This document shows positions 9,004 through 17,319 of a stretch of DNA of 64,000 nt, piece after piece (the stretch's first letter is position 1; each line of letters starts with the position of its first letter). Source of the DNA: Streptomyces seoulensis (GTDB lineage: Bacteria; Actinomycetota; Actinomycetes; Streptomycetales; Streptomycetaceae); NCBI RefSeq assembly GCF_022846655.1, contig NZ_AP025667.1, forward strand, positions 1,215,001 through 1,279,000. Direction: 5' to 3'. Under the pieces are notes generated by a model that saw nothing but the letters and a program-made list of their open reading frames with translations, searched no databases and was not told the DNA's origin. A program made the translations under genes and the position numbers.

Positions 9004-9540
9004 ATGGGGGCATCGAGGTGGATACGCCGTGGTCCGCGTCCCGTGCGGCTGCTGGCCGTGACCGGGCTCGTGGCGCTGGTCGCCGCCGGGGTGACGGGAT
9101 GTCAGCCCGGTGAGCTGGGGGCGGCCTCGGTCGCGTACACCACCGACTCGACGGCGACCGACGCGCTGAAGAAGCGTGATGTGGACGTGAGTTGGCTGAC
9201 CTGTACCGGGCGGCAGGACGGCGGTTCGTCGGCCAGTGGGTCGCCGAGCGAGTCCACCGTGGTCACCGTGGACTGTCAGGGGAAGACCAAGGACGGGCGG
9301 GACATCACCGTCACGGGCAAGGTGACCCGCGCGGTGAACGGGGCGTGTGTGCGCGGGAATCTCGTCGCCGAGGTCGGTGGACGGCAGGTCTTCCGGGTCA
9401 GCGGGCTCGGCAACTGCGACGCCACTCCGCCCGCCACGTACCGGCCGCCCGGGCAGCCGAATCCCACGGTGACCGTCACCGTCACCCGCACCCTGTGGTG
9501 CGAGAACGACCCCTCGTGCAGGCCCGTCGAGGGCAAGTAG
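9004..9540 (+). CDS. Putative secreted lipoprotein, 178 aa
   Basis: The N-terminus (RRGPRP, then LLAVTGLVALVAAGVTGC) is a lipoprotein signal peptide with lipobox VTGC at about residues 32-35. The mature part is about 145 residues, mostly beta-strand, with four further cysteines (LTCTG, VDCQG, GACVRG, GNCDA) that may form two disulfides, and a Thr/Val-rich C-terminus ending in a small CENDPSC loop. It should be anchored outside the membrane. Function is unknown. ATG 9004 is the first start that gives a proper signal peptide. The tricorn gene starts 75 nt downstream. Confidence 0.75.
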   Translation: MGASRWIRRGPRPVRLLAVTGLVALVAAGVTGCQPGELGAASVAYTTDSTATDALKKRDVDVSWLTCTGRQDGGSSASGSPSESTVVTVDCQGKTKDGRDITVTGKVTRAVNGACVRGNLVAEVGGRQVFRVSGLGNCDATPPATYRPPGQPNPTVTVTVTRTLWCENDPSCRPVEGK

Positions 9541-9614
9541 CGCAGGAGTGATCAATTCCGGGTCCGCGGCCGCCCGTTCGCGCGTAGGGTGACCGCGTGA
9601 CTCAGGGTGCTGCC

Positions 9615-12600
9615 ATGGAAAACGCTGCCTCGTACCTCCGATTCCCGCATGTGCGGGGCGACTTGGTCACCTTCACCGCCGAGGACGACGTCTGGGTCGC
9701 CCCGCTGGACGGCGGCCGGGCCTGGCGGGTCAGCGCCGACAACGTCCCGGTGAACCACCCCCGTATCTCCCCGGACGGCACCACCCTCGCCTGGACCTCC
9801 ACCCGCGACGGCGCCCCCGAGGTGCACACCGCCCCCGTCGACGGCGGACCCTCCCGGCGCCTGACCCACTGGGGCAGCCGCCGTACCCAGGTCCGCGACT
9901 GGACCCCCGACGGCGAGGTCCTGGCGATCAGCGCGTCCGGACGGCACAGCACCCGCCACAGCTGGGCCCGCGCCGTCCCGCTCGACGGAGGCCCGGCCGC
10001 CACGCTGCCCTACGGCCCCGTCGGCGCCGTGGCCCAAGGCCCGCACACCGTGCTGCTGTCCGCCCAGATGAACCGGGACGCCTCCGCGTGGAAGCGGTAC
10101 CGGGGCGGCACCGCGGGCAAGCTGTGGATCGACCGGGACGGCGACGGCGAGTTCGTCCGGCTGCACGAGGAGCTGGACGGCAACATCGAGTACCCCTCCT
10201 GGGTAGGCGACCGCATCGCGTTCCTCTCCGACCACGAGGGCACCGGCGCCCTGTACTCCTCCCTCGCCGACGGCTCCGACCTGCGCCGCCACACCCCGCT
10301 CGGCGGCTTCTACGCCCGGCACGCCGCGAGCGACGGCGCCCGGGTCGTCTACGTCAGCGCCGGGCAACTGTGGGTGCTGGACGACCTGGACGGTGCCGAG
10401 CCGCGCCGCCCTGGTATCCGGCTCGGCGGCGCCCGCGCCGACCTCCAGCCCTTCGTCCTGGACGCCGCCCGCTGGCTCGACTCCGCCGCCCCGGACCACA
10501 CCGCGCGCGGCAGCGCGGTCGCCGTACGCGGCACCGTCCACTGGGTCACCCACCGCGCCGGACCCGCCCGAGCCCTCGCCGCCCGGCCCGGCGTACGCGC
10601 CCGGCTGCCGCGCACCTTCCGCGCGGGCGGCGAGGAGTGGGTGGTGTGGGTGACCGACGCCGAGGGCGACGACGCGCTGGAGTTCGCCCCCGCCACCGGC
10701 CTCGCCCCCGGCACCGCCCCGCGCAGGCTCGCCGCCGGCCGGCTCGGCCGCGTGCTCGAACTCGCCATGTCCCCGGACGGCACCCGCGCCGCCGTCGCCT
10801 CCCACGACGGACGGCTGCTGCTCGTCGAGCGGGAGACCGGCGAGATCCGCGAGGTGGACCGCAGCGACCACGGCGACCCGCACGGCCTGGCCTTCTCGCC
10901 CGACTCCGGCTGGCTCGCCTGGGCGCACCCCGGCCCCCGCCCGCTCTCCCAGATCCGGATCGCGGCCACCACCGACCTCACCGTCACCGAGGCCACCCCG
11001 CTGCGCTTCGCCGACCACGAGCCCGTCTTCACCCTCGACGGCCGCCACCTCGCCTTCCTCTCCAACCGCGCCTTCGACCCGGTCTTCGACCAGCACGTCT
11101 TCGACCTGGCCTTCGTCGAGGGGGTCCGCCCGCACCTCATCACCCTCGCCGCCACCACACCCTCCCCCTTCGGCCCCCAGCGCCACGGCCGCCCCTTCGG
11201 CACCCCCGACCGGGACGAAACCCCCGGCGCAGAGGGCGCCCCCGCCACCCGCGTCGACCTCGACGGGCTCGCCGACCGCATCGTGCCCTTCCCCGTCGAG
11301 GCCGCCCGGTACAGCGACCTGCGTGCCGCCAAGGACGGCGTGCTCTGGCTGCGCCACCCGGTGCGCGGTGTCCTAGGCGCCTCCCGCGCCACCCCCGACG
11401 CCCCCGACCCCAAGACCGAGCTGGAGCGCTACGACCTGGCCCAGCACCGGCTGGAGCACCTCGCCGCCGACGCCGACCACTTCGAGGTGAGCGGCGACGG
11501 CCGCCGCGTACTGCTGTGGAGCGACGGCAGGCTCCGCGTCGTCCCCGCCGACCGCCGCGCCCCGGACGACGAGGACGGCGACGCCCACATCACCGTCGAC
11601 CTCGGCCGCGTCCGGCACACCGTCGACCCGGTCGCCGAATGGCGGCAGATGTACGACGAGACGGGCCGGCTCATGCGGGACAACTTCTGGCGCCCCGACA
11701 TGGGCGGTGTCGACTGGGACGGCGTGCTGGACCGCTACCGTCCCGTCCTCGACCGCCTCGCCACCCACGACGACCTCGTGGACCTCCTCTGGGAGGTGCA
11801 CGGTGAACTCGGCACCTCCCACGCCTATGTCATCCCGTCCGGCGGCTGGGGCGGCGGCGCCCGTCAGGGTCTGCTCGGCGCTGACATATCCCGCCACGAG
11901 GACGGCAGTTGGCGGATCGACCGGGTGCTGCCCTCGGAGACCTCCGACCCGGAGGCACGCTCCCCGCTCGCCGCGCCCGGTGTCGCCGTACGCCCCGGTG
12001 ACACCCTCCTCGCCGTCGGCGGCCGCCCCGTCGACCCGGTCACCGGGCCCGGCCCGCTGCTGCTCGGCACGGCCGGGAAGCCCGTCGAGCTGACCGTCGC
12101 CCCCGCCGGCGGCGGGGAGCCGCGGCACGCTGTCGTCGTCCCCCTCGCCGACGAGGAGCCGCTGCGCTACCACGCCTGGGTCGCCGGGCGCCGCGCCCAC
12201 GTCCACGAGCGCTCCGGCGGCCGCCTCGGCTATCTCCACGTCCCCGACATGCAGGCCCCCGGCTGGGCCCAGATCCACCGCGACCTGCGCGTGGAGGTGG
12301 CCCGCGAGGGCCTGGTCGTGGACGTCCGCGAGAACCGCGGCGGCAACACCTCCCAGCTCATCGTCGAGAAACTCGCCCGCCGCGTCGTCGGCTGGGACCT
12401 CCCCCGGGGCATGCGCCCCGAGAGCTACCCCCAGGACGCGCCGCGCGGCCCGGTGGTGGCCGTGGCCGACGAGTTCTCCGGCTCCGACGGCGACATCGTC
12501 AACGCCGCGATCCGCGCCCTGGGCATCGGCCCTGTCGTCGGCACCCGCACCTGGGGCGGAGTGATCGGCATCGACAGCCGCTACACCTTGGTGGACGGCA

Positions 12601-12812
12601 CGACCATCACCCAGCCCAAGTACGCCTTCTGGCTGGAGGGCGCGGGCTGGGCCGTGGAGAACCACGGTGTGGACCCGGACGTGGAAATCCCGATGCGCCC
12701 CCAGGACTGGGCACGGGACGAGGACCCCCAACTGGACGAAGCGATAAGGCTGGCATCGGAAGCACTGGAGAGGCAGCCGGCCAAGACTCCGCCCACCCTG
12801 CCGACCGTCTAG
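9615..12812 (+). CDS. Tricorn protease homolog (S41 family)
   Basis: This 1065-residue protein has the tricorn architecture: an N-terminal beta-propeller with repeated SPDG-type blades, a second propeller, a C1 helical domain, a PDZ domain near 780-860, and the C2 peptidase domain. Catalytic residues known from Thermoplasma tricorn can be placed: His in ELGTSHAY, Ser-Asp in FSGSDGDIV, and Glu in the late NHGVDPDVE segment. Tricorn degrades peptides released by the proteasome, which fits an actinobacterium with a 20S proteasome. ATG 9615 is chosen over GTG 9597 because AGGG lies about seven bases upstream. Confidence 0.93.
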   Translation: MENAASYLRFPHVRGDLVTFTAEDDVWVAPLDGGRAWRVSADNVPVNHPRISPDGTTLAWTSTRDGAPEVHTAPVDGGPSRRLTHWGSRRTQVRDWTPDGEVLAISASGRHSTRHSWARAVPLDGGPAATLPYGPVGAVAQGPHTVLLSAQMNRDASAWKRYRGGTAGKLWIDRDGDGEFVRLHEELDGNIEYPSWVGDRIAFLSDHEGTGALYSSLADGSDLRRHTPLGGFYARHAASDGARVVYVSAGQLWVLDDLDGAEPRRPGIRLGGARADLQPFVLDAARWLDSAAPDHTARGSAVAVRGTVHWVTHRAGPARALAARPGVRARLPRTFRAGGEEWVVWVTDAEGDDALEFAPATGLAPGTAPRRLAAGRLGRVLELAMSPDGTRAAVASHDGRLLLVERETGEIREVDRSDHGDPHGLAFSPDSGWLAWAHPGPRPLSQIRIAATTDLTVTEATPLRFADHEPVFTLDGRHLAFLSNRAFDPVFDQHVFDLAFVEGVRPHLITLAATTPSPFGPQRHGRPFGTPDRDETPGAEGAPATRVDLDGLADRIVPFPVEAARYSDLRAAKDGVLWLRHPVRGVLGASRATPDAPDPKTELERYDLAQHRLEHLAADADHFEVSGDGRRVLLWSDGRLRVVPADRRAPDDEDGDAHITVDLGRVRHTVDPVAEWRQMYDETGRLMRDNFWRPDMGGVDWDGVLDRYRPVLDRLATHDDLVDLLWEVHGELGTSHAYVIPSGGWGGGARQGLLGADISRHEDGSWRIDRVLPSETSDPEARSPLAAPGVAVRPGDTLLAVGGRPVDPVTGPGPLLLGTAGKPVELTVAPAGGGEPRHAVVVPLADEEPLRYHAWVAGRRAHVHERSGGRLGYLHVPDMQAPGWAQIHRDLRVEVAREGLVVDVRENRGGNTSQLIVEKLARRVVGWDLPRGMRPESYPQDAPRGPVVAVADEFSGSDGDIVNAAIRALGIGPVVGTRTWGGVIGIDSRYTLVDGTTITQPKYAFWLEGAGWAVENHGVDPDVEIPMRPQDWARDEDPQLDEAIRLASEALERQPAKTPPTLPTV

Positions 12813-12933
12813 AGGCGCGGGGCCGTGTCGATCTGCGGCTCCGCCGCCGGGGCGCGACCGGCCCCCACGCACCCGCACAGGAACAACTAGGATGCCGAGG
12901 GCAACCCCGGACGGCGAAAGCGAGCGCAGCCAC

Positions 12934-13287
12934 ATGGCCGGCGAACCCCAGGAAGACTGCCTCTTCTGCAACATCATCGCGGGCAAGATCCCCGCGGACG
13001 TGGTCAGGGAGACCGACACCACGCTCGCCTTCAGGGACATCAACCCCCAGGCCCCCACCCACATCCTGGTGATCCCCAAGGCCCACTACAAGAACGCCGC
13101 CGAACTGGCCGCGCAGGCCCCGCAGCTCGCCGCCGACGTCCTCGCGGAGACCCGCGGAGTCGCCGAGGGCGAGTCCCTGGAGAGCTACCGCACCGTCTTC
13201 AACACCGGCAGCGGCGCGGGCCAGACCGTGTGGCACGCCCACGCGCACGTCCTCGGCGGCCGCGGCCTGAACTGGCCCCCCGGATAA
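12934..13287 (+). CDS. HIT family nucleotide-binding protein
   Basis: The 117-residue protein begins with the zinc-binding-type [14 protein letters not shown] motif and ends with the histidine triad HAHAHVLGG at residues 101-109, typical of the HINT branch. These proteins hydrolyse nucleotide phosphoramidates or adenylates. ATG 12934 is favoured because MAGEPQEDC is the usual N-terminus of the group; the upstream ATG 12892 would add 14 atypical residues. The next gene starts six bases after its stop. Confidence 0.92.
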   Translation: MAGEPQEDCLFCNIIAGKIPADVVRETDTTLAFRDINPQAPTHILVIPKAHYKNAAELAAQAPQLAADVLAETRGVAEGESLESYRTVFNTGSGAGQTVWHAHAHVLGGRGLNWPPG

Positions 13288-13292
13288 CCCCG

Positions 13293-14198
13293 ATGTCCGT
13301 ACGCGAACTGGTGGTCCTCGGCACCGCCAGCCAGGTCCCGACCCGGCACCGCAACCACAACGGCTACCTGCTGCGCTGGGACGGCGAGGGCATCCTCTTC
13401 GACCCCGGCGAGGGCACCCAGCGCCAGATGCTGCGCGCGGGGGTCGCCGCGCACGACCTGAACCGGATCTGCGTCACCCACTTCCACGGCGACCACAGCC
13501 TGGGCCTGGCCGGGGTGATCCAGCGCATCAACCTGGACCGGGTGCCGCACGAGGTCACCGCCCACTACCCGCGCTCGGGTCAGCGCTTCTTCGACCGGCT
13601 GCGGTACTCCACCGCCTACCGGGAGACGGTCGGCCTCACCGAGGCCCCCGTCGACGCGGACGGCCCCCTCGCCACCACCGCCTCCTACACGCTGGAGGCG
13701 CACCGGCTCTCCCACCCGGTGGAGTCCTACGGCTACCGGCTGACCGAGCCCGACGGGCTGCGCATGCTCCCCGACAAGCTGGCCGCGCACGGCATCTCCG
13801 GTCCCGACGTGGGCCGCATCCAGCGGGAGGGCTCGCTCGGCGGGGTCACGCTGGAGGAGGTCAGCGAGGCGCGGCGCGGGCAGCGGTTCGCGTTCGTCAT
13901 GGACACCCGGCTGTGCCCCGGTGTGCACGCCCTCGCCGACGGCTGCGACCTGCTGGTCATCGAGTCCACCTTCCTCGACGAGGACGTGACGCTCGCCGAG
14001 GAGCACGGTCACCTGACGGCCGGACAGGCGGCGCGCGCGGCCCGTGACGCCGGAGTGCGCAACCTCGTCCTCACCCACTTCAGCCAGCGCTACCCCGACC
14101 CGGCCGAATTCGAGCGCCAGGCCCGCGCGGCGGGGTTCGAGGGCGAGCTGACCGTGGCCCGCGACCTGGACCTCGTGCCGCTGCCCAAGCGCCGCTGA
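13293..14198 (+). CDS. rnz: Ribonuclease Z-like MBL-fold nuclease
   Basis: The 301-residue protein matches RNase Z in length and order of motifs: [10 protein letters not shown] near residue 38, the zinc motif HFHGDH at 63-68, a long exosite-like region, [11 protein letters not shown], the ESTFLDED segment, and a final HFSQRY. RNase Z removes 3' trailers from tRNA precursors lacking encoded CCA. It probably forms an operon with the HIT gene (six-base gap) and the downstream deaminase. Arylsulfatase-type relatives share the fold, so substrate is inferred. Confidence 0.88.
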   Translation: MSVRELVVLGTASQVPTRHRNHNGYLLRWDGEGILFDPGEGTQRQMLRAGVAAHDLNRICVTHFHGDHSLGLAGVIQRINLDRVPHEVTAHYPRSGQRFFDRLRYSTAYRETVGLTEAPVDADGPLATTASYTLEAHRLSHPVESYGYRLTEPDGLRMLPDKLAAHGISGPDVGRIQREGSLGGVTLEEVSEARRGQRFAFVMDTRLCPGVHALADGCDLLVIESTFLDEDVTLAEEHGHLTAGQAARAARDAGVRNLVLTHFSQRYPDPAEFERQARAAGFEGELTVARDLDLVPLPKRR

Positions 14199-14227
14199 GC
14201 GTGCGGGGGCGGGCGTACGATATTTCG

Positions 14228-15232
14228 ATGCCCCTCCCCAAAGCTGAACTGCACCTGCACATCGAAGGCACACTGGAGCCGGAGCTTGCGTTCCGGCTGG
14301 CCGAGCGCAATGGCGTCGAGCTTCCTTACGCCGACACCGAGTCCCTGCGCGAGGCGTACCGGTTCGAGGACCTCCAGTCCTTCCTGAACCTGTACTACGA
14401 GCTGATGGCCGTCCTGCGCACCGAGCGGGACTTCGAGGAGCTGGCCGACGCCTACCTCGCCCGCGCCGCCGCGCAGGGTGTCCGGCACGCGGAGATCTTC
14501 TTCGACCCGCAGGCCCACCTCGCGCGCGGGGTGGAGATGGGGACCGTGATCGAGGGCCTGTGGCGGGCGCTGGGCCGCAGCGAGGAGACCCACGGCGTCT
14601 CCACCAAGCTGATCATGTGCTTCCTGCGCGACGAGTCCGCCGAGTCGGCGCTCGCCACGCTGGACGCGGCGAGGCCGTATCTGGACCGGATCACCGGGGT
14701 CGGCCTGGACTCCGCCGAGGTGGGCCACCCGCCGGTGAAGTTCCGCGAGGTCTACGACGCCGCCGCCGCGCTCGGCCTGCGCCGCGTCGCGCACGCCGGT
14801 GAGGAGGGGCCGCCGGAGTACGTCGTCCAGGCTCTGGACCTGCTCGGGGTGGAGCGGGTGGACCACGGGCTGCGGTCCATGGAGGACCCGGCGCTGGTCG
14901 AGCGGCTGGTCCGGGACCGTGTCCCGCTGACCCTGTGCCCGCTGTCCAACGTCCGCCTGCGCACGGTCGACACGCTGGCCGACCACCCGCTCCCGGCGAT
15001 GCTGGACGCGGGGCTGATGTGCACGGTGAACTCCGACGACCCGGCCTACTTCGGCGGCTACGCGGGCGACAACTTCCACGCCGTCCGCGACACCCTCGGT
15101 CTCTCCGAGGACCAGATGCGCGAGCTGGCCCGCAACTCCTTCCTCGCCTCCTTCCTGGAGGACGACGAGGACCGCCGGGCGCGGTACCTGGCGGAGGTCG
15201 AGGCGTACGAGTTCCCCGGCCGGGAGTCGTAG
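14228..15232 (+). CDS. Adenine deaminase-type amidohydrolase (ADA superfamily)
   Basis: The 334-residue TIM-barrel deaminase has all metal and catalytic motifs: HLHIEG near the start, HAGEEG, the DHG segment and NSDDPAYFGG. Automatic pipelines would say adenosine deaminase. However, FFDPQAHLARG, STKLIMCFLRD, GLDSAEVGHPP and TLCPLSNVRL match what I remember of yeast Aah1 and Pseudomonas PA0148, which deaminate adenine to hypoxanthine. Purine salvage is therefore the likely role. ATG 14228 gives the family N-terminus MPLPKAELH; a GTG at 14201 is possible. A strong terminator follows the gene. Confidence 0.85.
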   Translation: MPLPKAELHLHIEGTLEPELAFRLAERNGVELPYADTESLREAYRFEDLQSFLNLYYELMAVLRTERDFEELADAYLARAAAQGVRHAEIFFDPQAHLARGVEMGTVIEGLWRALGRSEETHGVSTKLIMCFLRDESAESALATLDAARPYLDRITGVGLDSAEVGHPPVKFREVYDAAAALGLRRVAHAGEEGPPEYVVQALDLLGVERVDHGLRSMEDPALVERLVRDRVPLTLCPLSNVRLRTVDTLADHPLPAMLDAGLMCTVNSDDPAYFGGYAGDNFHAVRDTLGLSEDQMRELARNSFLASFLEDDEDRRARYLAEVEAYEFPGRES

Positions 15233-15250
15233 CAGCCCTCCGCATGCGGG

Positions 15251-15281
15251 CGAGGCCCCCCTGTGGATCAGGGGGGCCTCG
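15251..15281. terminator. Bidirectional intrinsic terminator
   Basis: CGAGGCCCCCCTG at 15251-15263 pairs perfectly with CAGGGGGGCCTCG at 15269-15281 around a five-base loop. The 13-bp GC stem lies between the stop codons of two convergent genes, the deaminase and the MFS transporter, and can serve both. There is no long U tract, which is usual in Streptomyces. Confidence 0.9.
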
Positions 15282-15305
15282 TCGCGTTTCCGGGGTGCCG
15301 GGGGC

Positions 15306-16790
15306 TCAGGCCGGGATGGTCGCGCCGGGGGTCTTCCCGGCGTGGGAGGTGCCCATGGCCCGGAGCTCCCCAACGGAGAGGTCCGTGAGCGGGATCTGCA
15401 CGACCGGGATGCCCTTGGCGGGCAGGTCCAGCACGGTGGCTCCGCCGACCAGGATCTCCCCGGCCAGGATCTCCCCGGCCAGGATCTCTCCGGTCCGGGT
15501 GTCCCCGGCGGCCGGATCGGTGACGGGGGCCTCCCGCAGGGAGATCTCCACGACGGGGAGGTCCTTGAACTGGACCGCCGCGACCTCGACGCCGGAGACC
15601 GGTTCCGCGAGGGGGGCCTCGGCGAGCGGGCCGGCCGCGATCGGGATCTCCACGATCCGCAGGCGGCGGGGTGCCGTGCGCAGGGCGACCGCGGTCATCG
15701 GGACGGCCGCCAGCAGCAGTGCCGCCGCCAGGATCCCGCCCATCGCCGGGAAGCCCGCGCGGTCCGACAGCAGGCTGCCGGTCAGGGGGCCGGCCGCGGT
15801 CCCGAGGGACGCCGCCGAGCCGACCAGCACCGCCCAGCGGCCGCGTGTGTCGAGGGCGGCGGCCAGGCTGATGACGTAGGACAGCACCACCGGGTAGCAG
15901 AGGTTCCACGCGATCTCGCCCAGCGCGAAGGAGGGCAGGTCGGTGGCCGAGGCGCTGAGCGCGATGCAGGCCGCGATCAGCGCCGTACCCAGCCCGATCG
16001 GCAGTGCGCGGCCGAGGCGCGGGCCGAGCGCGCTCGCGCCGACCACGCCCAGCAGACCGGCGCCCAGCGCGACCGCGAACACCGCGCCGACCGTGATCTC
16101 GGTGAGGTGCGCCTGCCCGAGGCCGATGCGCCCGCTCACGCCCCACAGCGCGTTCTGCGCCAGCGACCAGCACGGCATCGTCGCGGCCAGCAGCAGCCCG
16201 GCCCGGCGGTGGGGAAGCGGCCGGCGCACGGCGGCGGGGCCGGCCGCCGGGGCGGTACGGGCGGGCAGCCGGCCGGTGAACGGCCATATGGCGAGCGCGG
16301 TCAGCGCGATGGCGCCGAGCGGCAGCCCGTGGCCGGGGCCGAGGCGGGGGATCGTCAGATAGAGGGCACCCGCCAGGGCGGAGACCATGAGCAGCCCGGA
16401 CGTGGTGGCCCGGTGCGGATCACGCCCGGCGGCGATACCGCTCGCGGCGACCGCCGTCATCGTGCCGGAGCCGAGGCCCCCGACGACCGCGCCGAGCACC
16501 ACGGCGGGCACGGAGTCGGTGAGGGCGGCGCAGCCGTAGCCGAGGACGGCCAGGGTGAGACCCAGCCGGGCGACCGCACGGGCGCCGAACCGGTCGACGC
16601 GGCCGGCCAGCGTGAACCCGGCGGACGCCGAACTCAGCAGCAGGGCGCTGCCGATGGCACCGGCCTGGGTGGCGGACAGCGGCAGCGCGCTGTCGAGACG
16701 GCCGACCGTGGTCGGCAGGAGATACGAGGCGAGGTACCCGGCCGTGAAAAGGGCGACGAGGGGCCAGGGAGTGGAGCGGGGGGCGGACAC
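15306..16790 (-). CDS. MFS transporter with long repetitive C-terminal tail
   Basis: About 380 residues form a 12-helix MFS transporter, with a first helix WPLVALFTAGYLASYLLP and motif-A-like GRVDRFGAR after helix 2. The last roughly 110 residues are not membrane-spanning and contain repeats such as VVEIP, VVEIS, VVQIP and three tandem AGEIL-type units encoded by 15-bp DNA repeats. Substrate is unknown. I place the start at GTG 16790. An upstream GTG at 16898 keeps the frame open, but the intervening 36 codons use CTT, ACA, ACT, TCT and TTT, unlike Streptomyces genes. Confidence 0.75.
   Translation of the reverse strand: MSAPRSTPWPLVALFTAGYLASYLLPTTVGRLDSALPLSATQAGAIGSALLLSSASAGFTLAGRVDRFGARAVARLGLTLAVLGYGCAALTDSVPAVVLGAVVGGLGSGTMTAVAASGIAAGRDPHRATTSGLLMVSALAGALYLTIPRLGPGHGLPLGAIALTALAIWPFTGRLPARTAPAAGPAAVRRPLPHRRAGLLLAATMPCWSLAQNALWGVSGRIGLGQAHLTEITVGAVFAVALGAGLLGVVGASALGPRLGRALPIGLGTALIAACIALSASATDLPSFALGEIAWNLCYPVVLSYVISLAAALDTRGRWAVLVGSAASLGTAAGPLTGSLLSDRAGFPAMGGILAAALLLAAVPMTAVALRTAPRRLRIVEIPIAAGPLAEAPLAEPVSGVEVAAVQFKDLPVVEISLREAPVTDPAAGDTRTGEILAGEILAGEILVGGATVLDLPAKGIPVVQIPLTDLSVGELRAMGTSHAGKTPGATIPA
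15445..15504. repeat. 15-bp tandem repeat inside the MFS gene
   Basis: Four consecutive 15-bp units start at 15445, 15460, 15475 and 15490. Units 2 and 3 are CCGGCCAGGATCTCC and CCGGCCAGGATCTCT; unit 1 differs by one base and unit 4 is diverged. They keep the reading frame and encode a five-residue repeat in the transporter's C-terminal tail, consistent with replication slippage. Confidence 0.85.
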
Positions 16791-17042
16791 GGGCGTTCCC
16801 AGGGCAGGCGAGAGCGACAGCTCGACGAGGAGAAAAGAGGGGGGAGGGGCGACGGCCGTCTGTTCGACGGGAGCGCGCGAGCAAGTTGTATCAAGCACGC
16901 GGTTTCGAGAAGAAATTCGGCCGATGTGATCTAGAGCACTATCATGTTTGCTCTTTGTCGGGCCGGGTAGACACCGTTGATTTCGCGCTCGAACGCCCGG
17001 ACGGTGATCGCACAGAACTCCGGGATGCGCTATGGTTGTTCA

Positions 17043-17190
17043 CGTCGCGGTCGCCGGAACTCCCGGTGGCGAACAGTGCGTTGGTGGTCCAAGGAAAGAC
17101 GCCCCGCTTCCTGCGGGGAAATGCAGGTGCAAGGCCTGCCCGGCGCTCCGAACAGAGCCCCATCCCGCTTCGAGCGGGGTGGGGCTCTTT
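17043..17190 (+). ncRNA. Candidate structured small RNA
   Basis: Several hairpins lie in a row: TCGCC/GGCGA (17051-17055/17068-17072), CCCCGC/GCGGGG with loop TTCCT (17102-17118), and GCAGG/CCTGC with a seven-base loop (17123-17139). A 15-bp terminator stem follows (17154-17188). A TATGGT at 17031-17036 could be a -10 box, but no convincing -35 is present. Since the flanking protein genes are transcribed away from this segment, the terminator has no protein gene to serve. I do not recognise the RNA class; the last small hairpin resembles a tRNA T-arm but no tRNA body exists. Confidence 0.5.
17154..17188 (+). terminator. Strong intrinsic terminator
   Basis: AGAGCCCCATCCCGC at 17154-17168 pairs with GCGGGGTGGGGCTCT at 17174-17188 around loop TTCGA. 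All 15 positions pair, one as G-U, and two further T residues follow. It probably ends the small RNA candidate and isolates the kdgD promoter that begins about 60 bases downstream. Confidence 0.88.
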
Positions 17191-17246
17191 GCTGCGCGCC
17201 CCCGCTCCGCGCCTCCCTGCTTCTTTCACGCCTGAACTGCGCCCCA

Positions 17247-17275
17247 TTGACTGCCTCCGTACGTGTACCTAGCCT
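17247..17275 (+). promoter_or_regulatory. kdgD promoter
   Basis: TTGACT at 17247-17252 and TAGCCT at 17270-17275 are separated by exactly 17 bases, a good housekeeping-sigma promoter. Transcription would start near 17282, giving a leader of about 38 nt to the GTG at 17320. This also rules out the upstream GTG at 17263, which lies inside the promoter. Confidence 0.7.
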
Positions 17276-17319
17276 CGGTTCTCATACGTGGACGGTATTC
17301 ACAAGAGGAGATGGTGCGG

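Larger units (their letters stand above)
16791..17319. other. 529-bp intergenic region between divergent genes
   Basis: No protein gene fits here. The left part (about 16880-16985) is noticeably richer in A and T than its surroundings and probably holds the MFS promoter on the minus strand, though I cannot fix its boxes. The centre holds a hairpin-rich segment with a strong terminator (see the ncRNA entry), and the right end holds a good promoter for kdgD. Confidence 0.6.

Noticed and set aside
15445..15504. Short direct repeats that might suggest a CRISPR array
   Set aside because: Units are contiguous 15-mers without spacers, lie within a coding frame, and no cas gene is present.
16791..16898. 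Extended N-terminus of the MFS transporter from GTG 16898
   Set aside because: These codons include many rare A/T-ending ones and no family-like sequence; GTG 16790 gives a normal transporter start.
17120..17150. T-arm-like hairpin that could belong to a tRNA
   Set aside because: No acceptor, D-arm or anticodon arm with correct spacing is present, and the T-loop reads TGCAAGG instead of TTCRANN.
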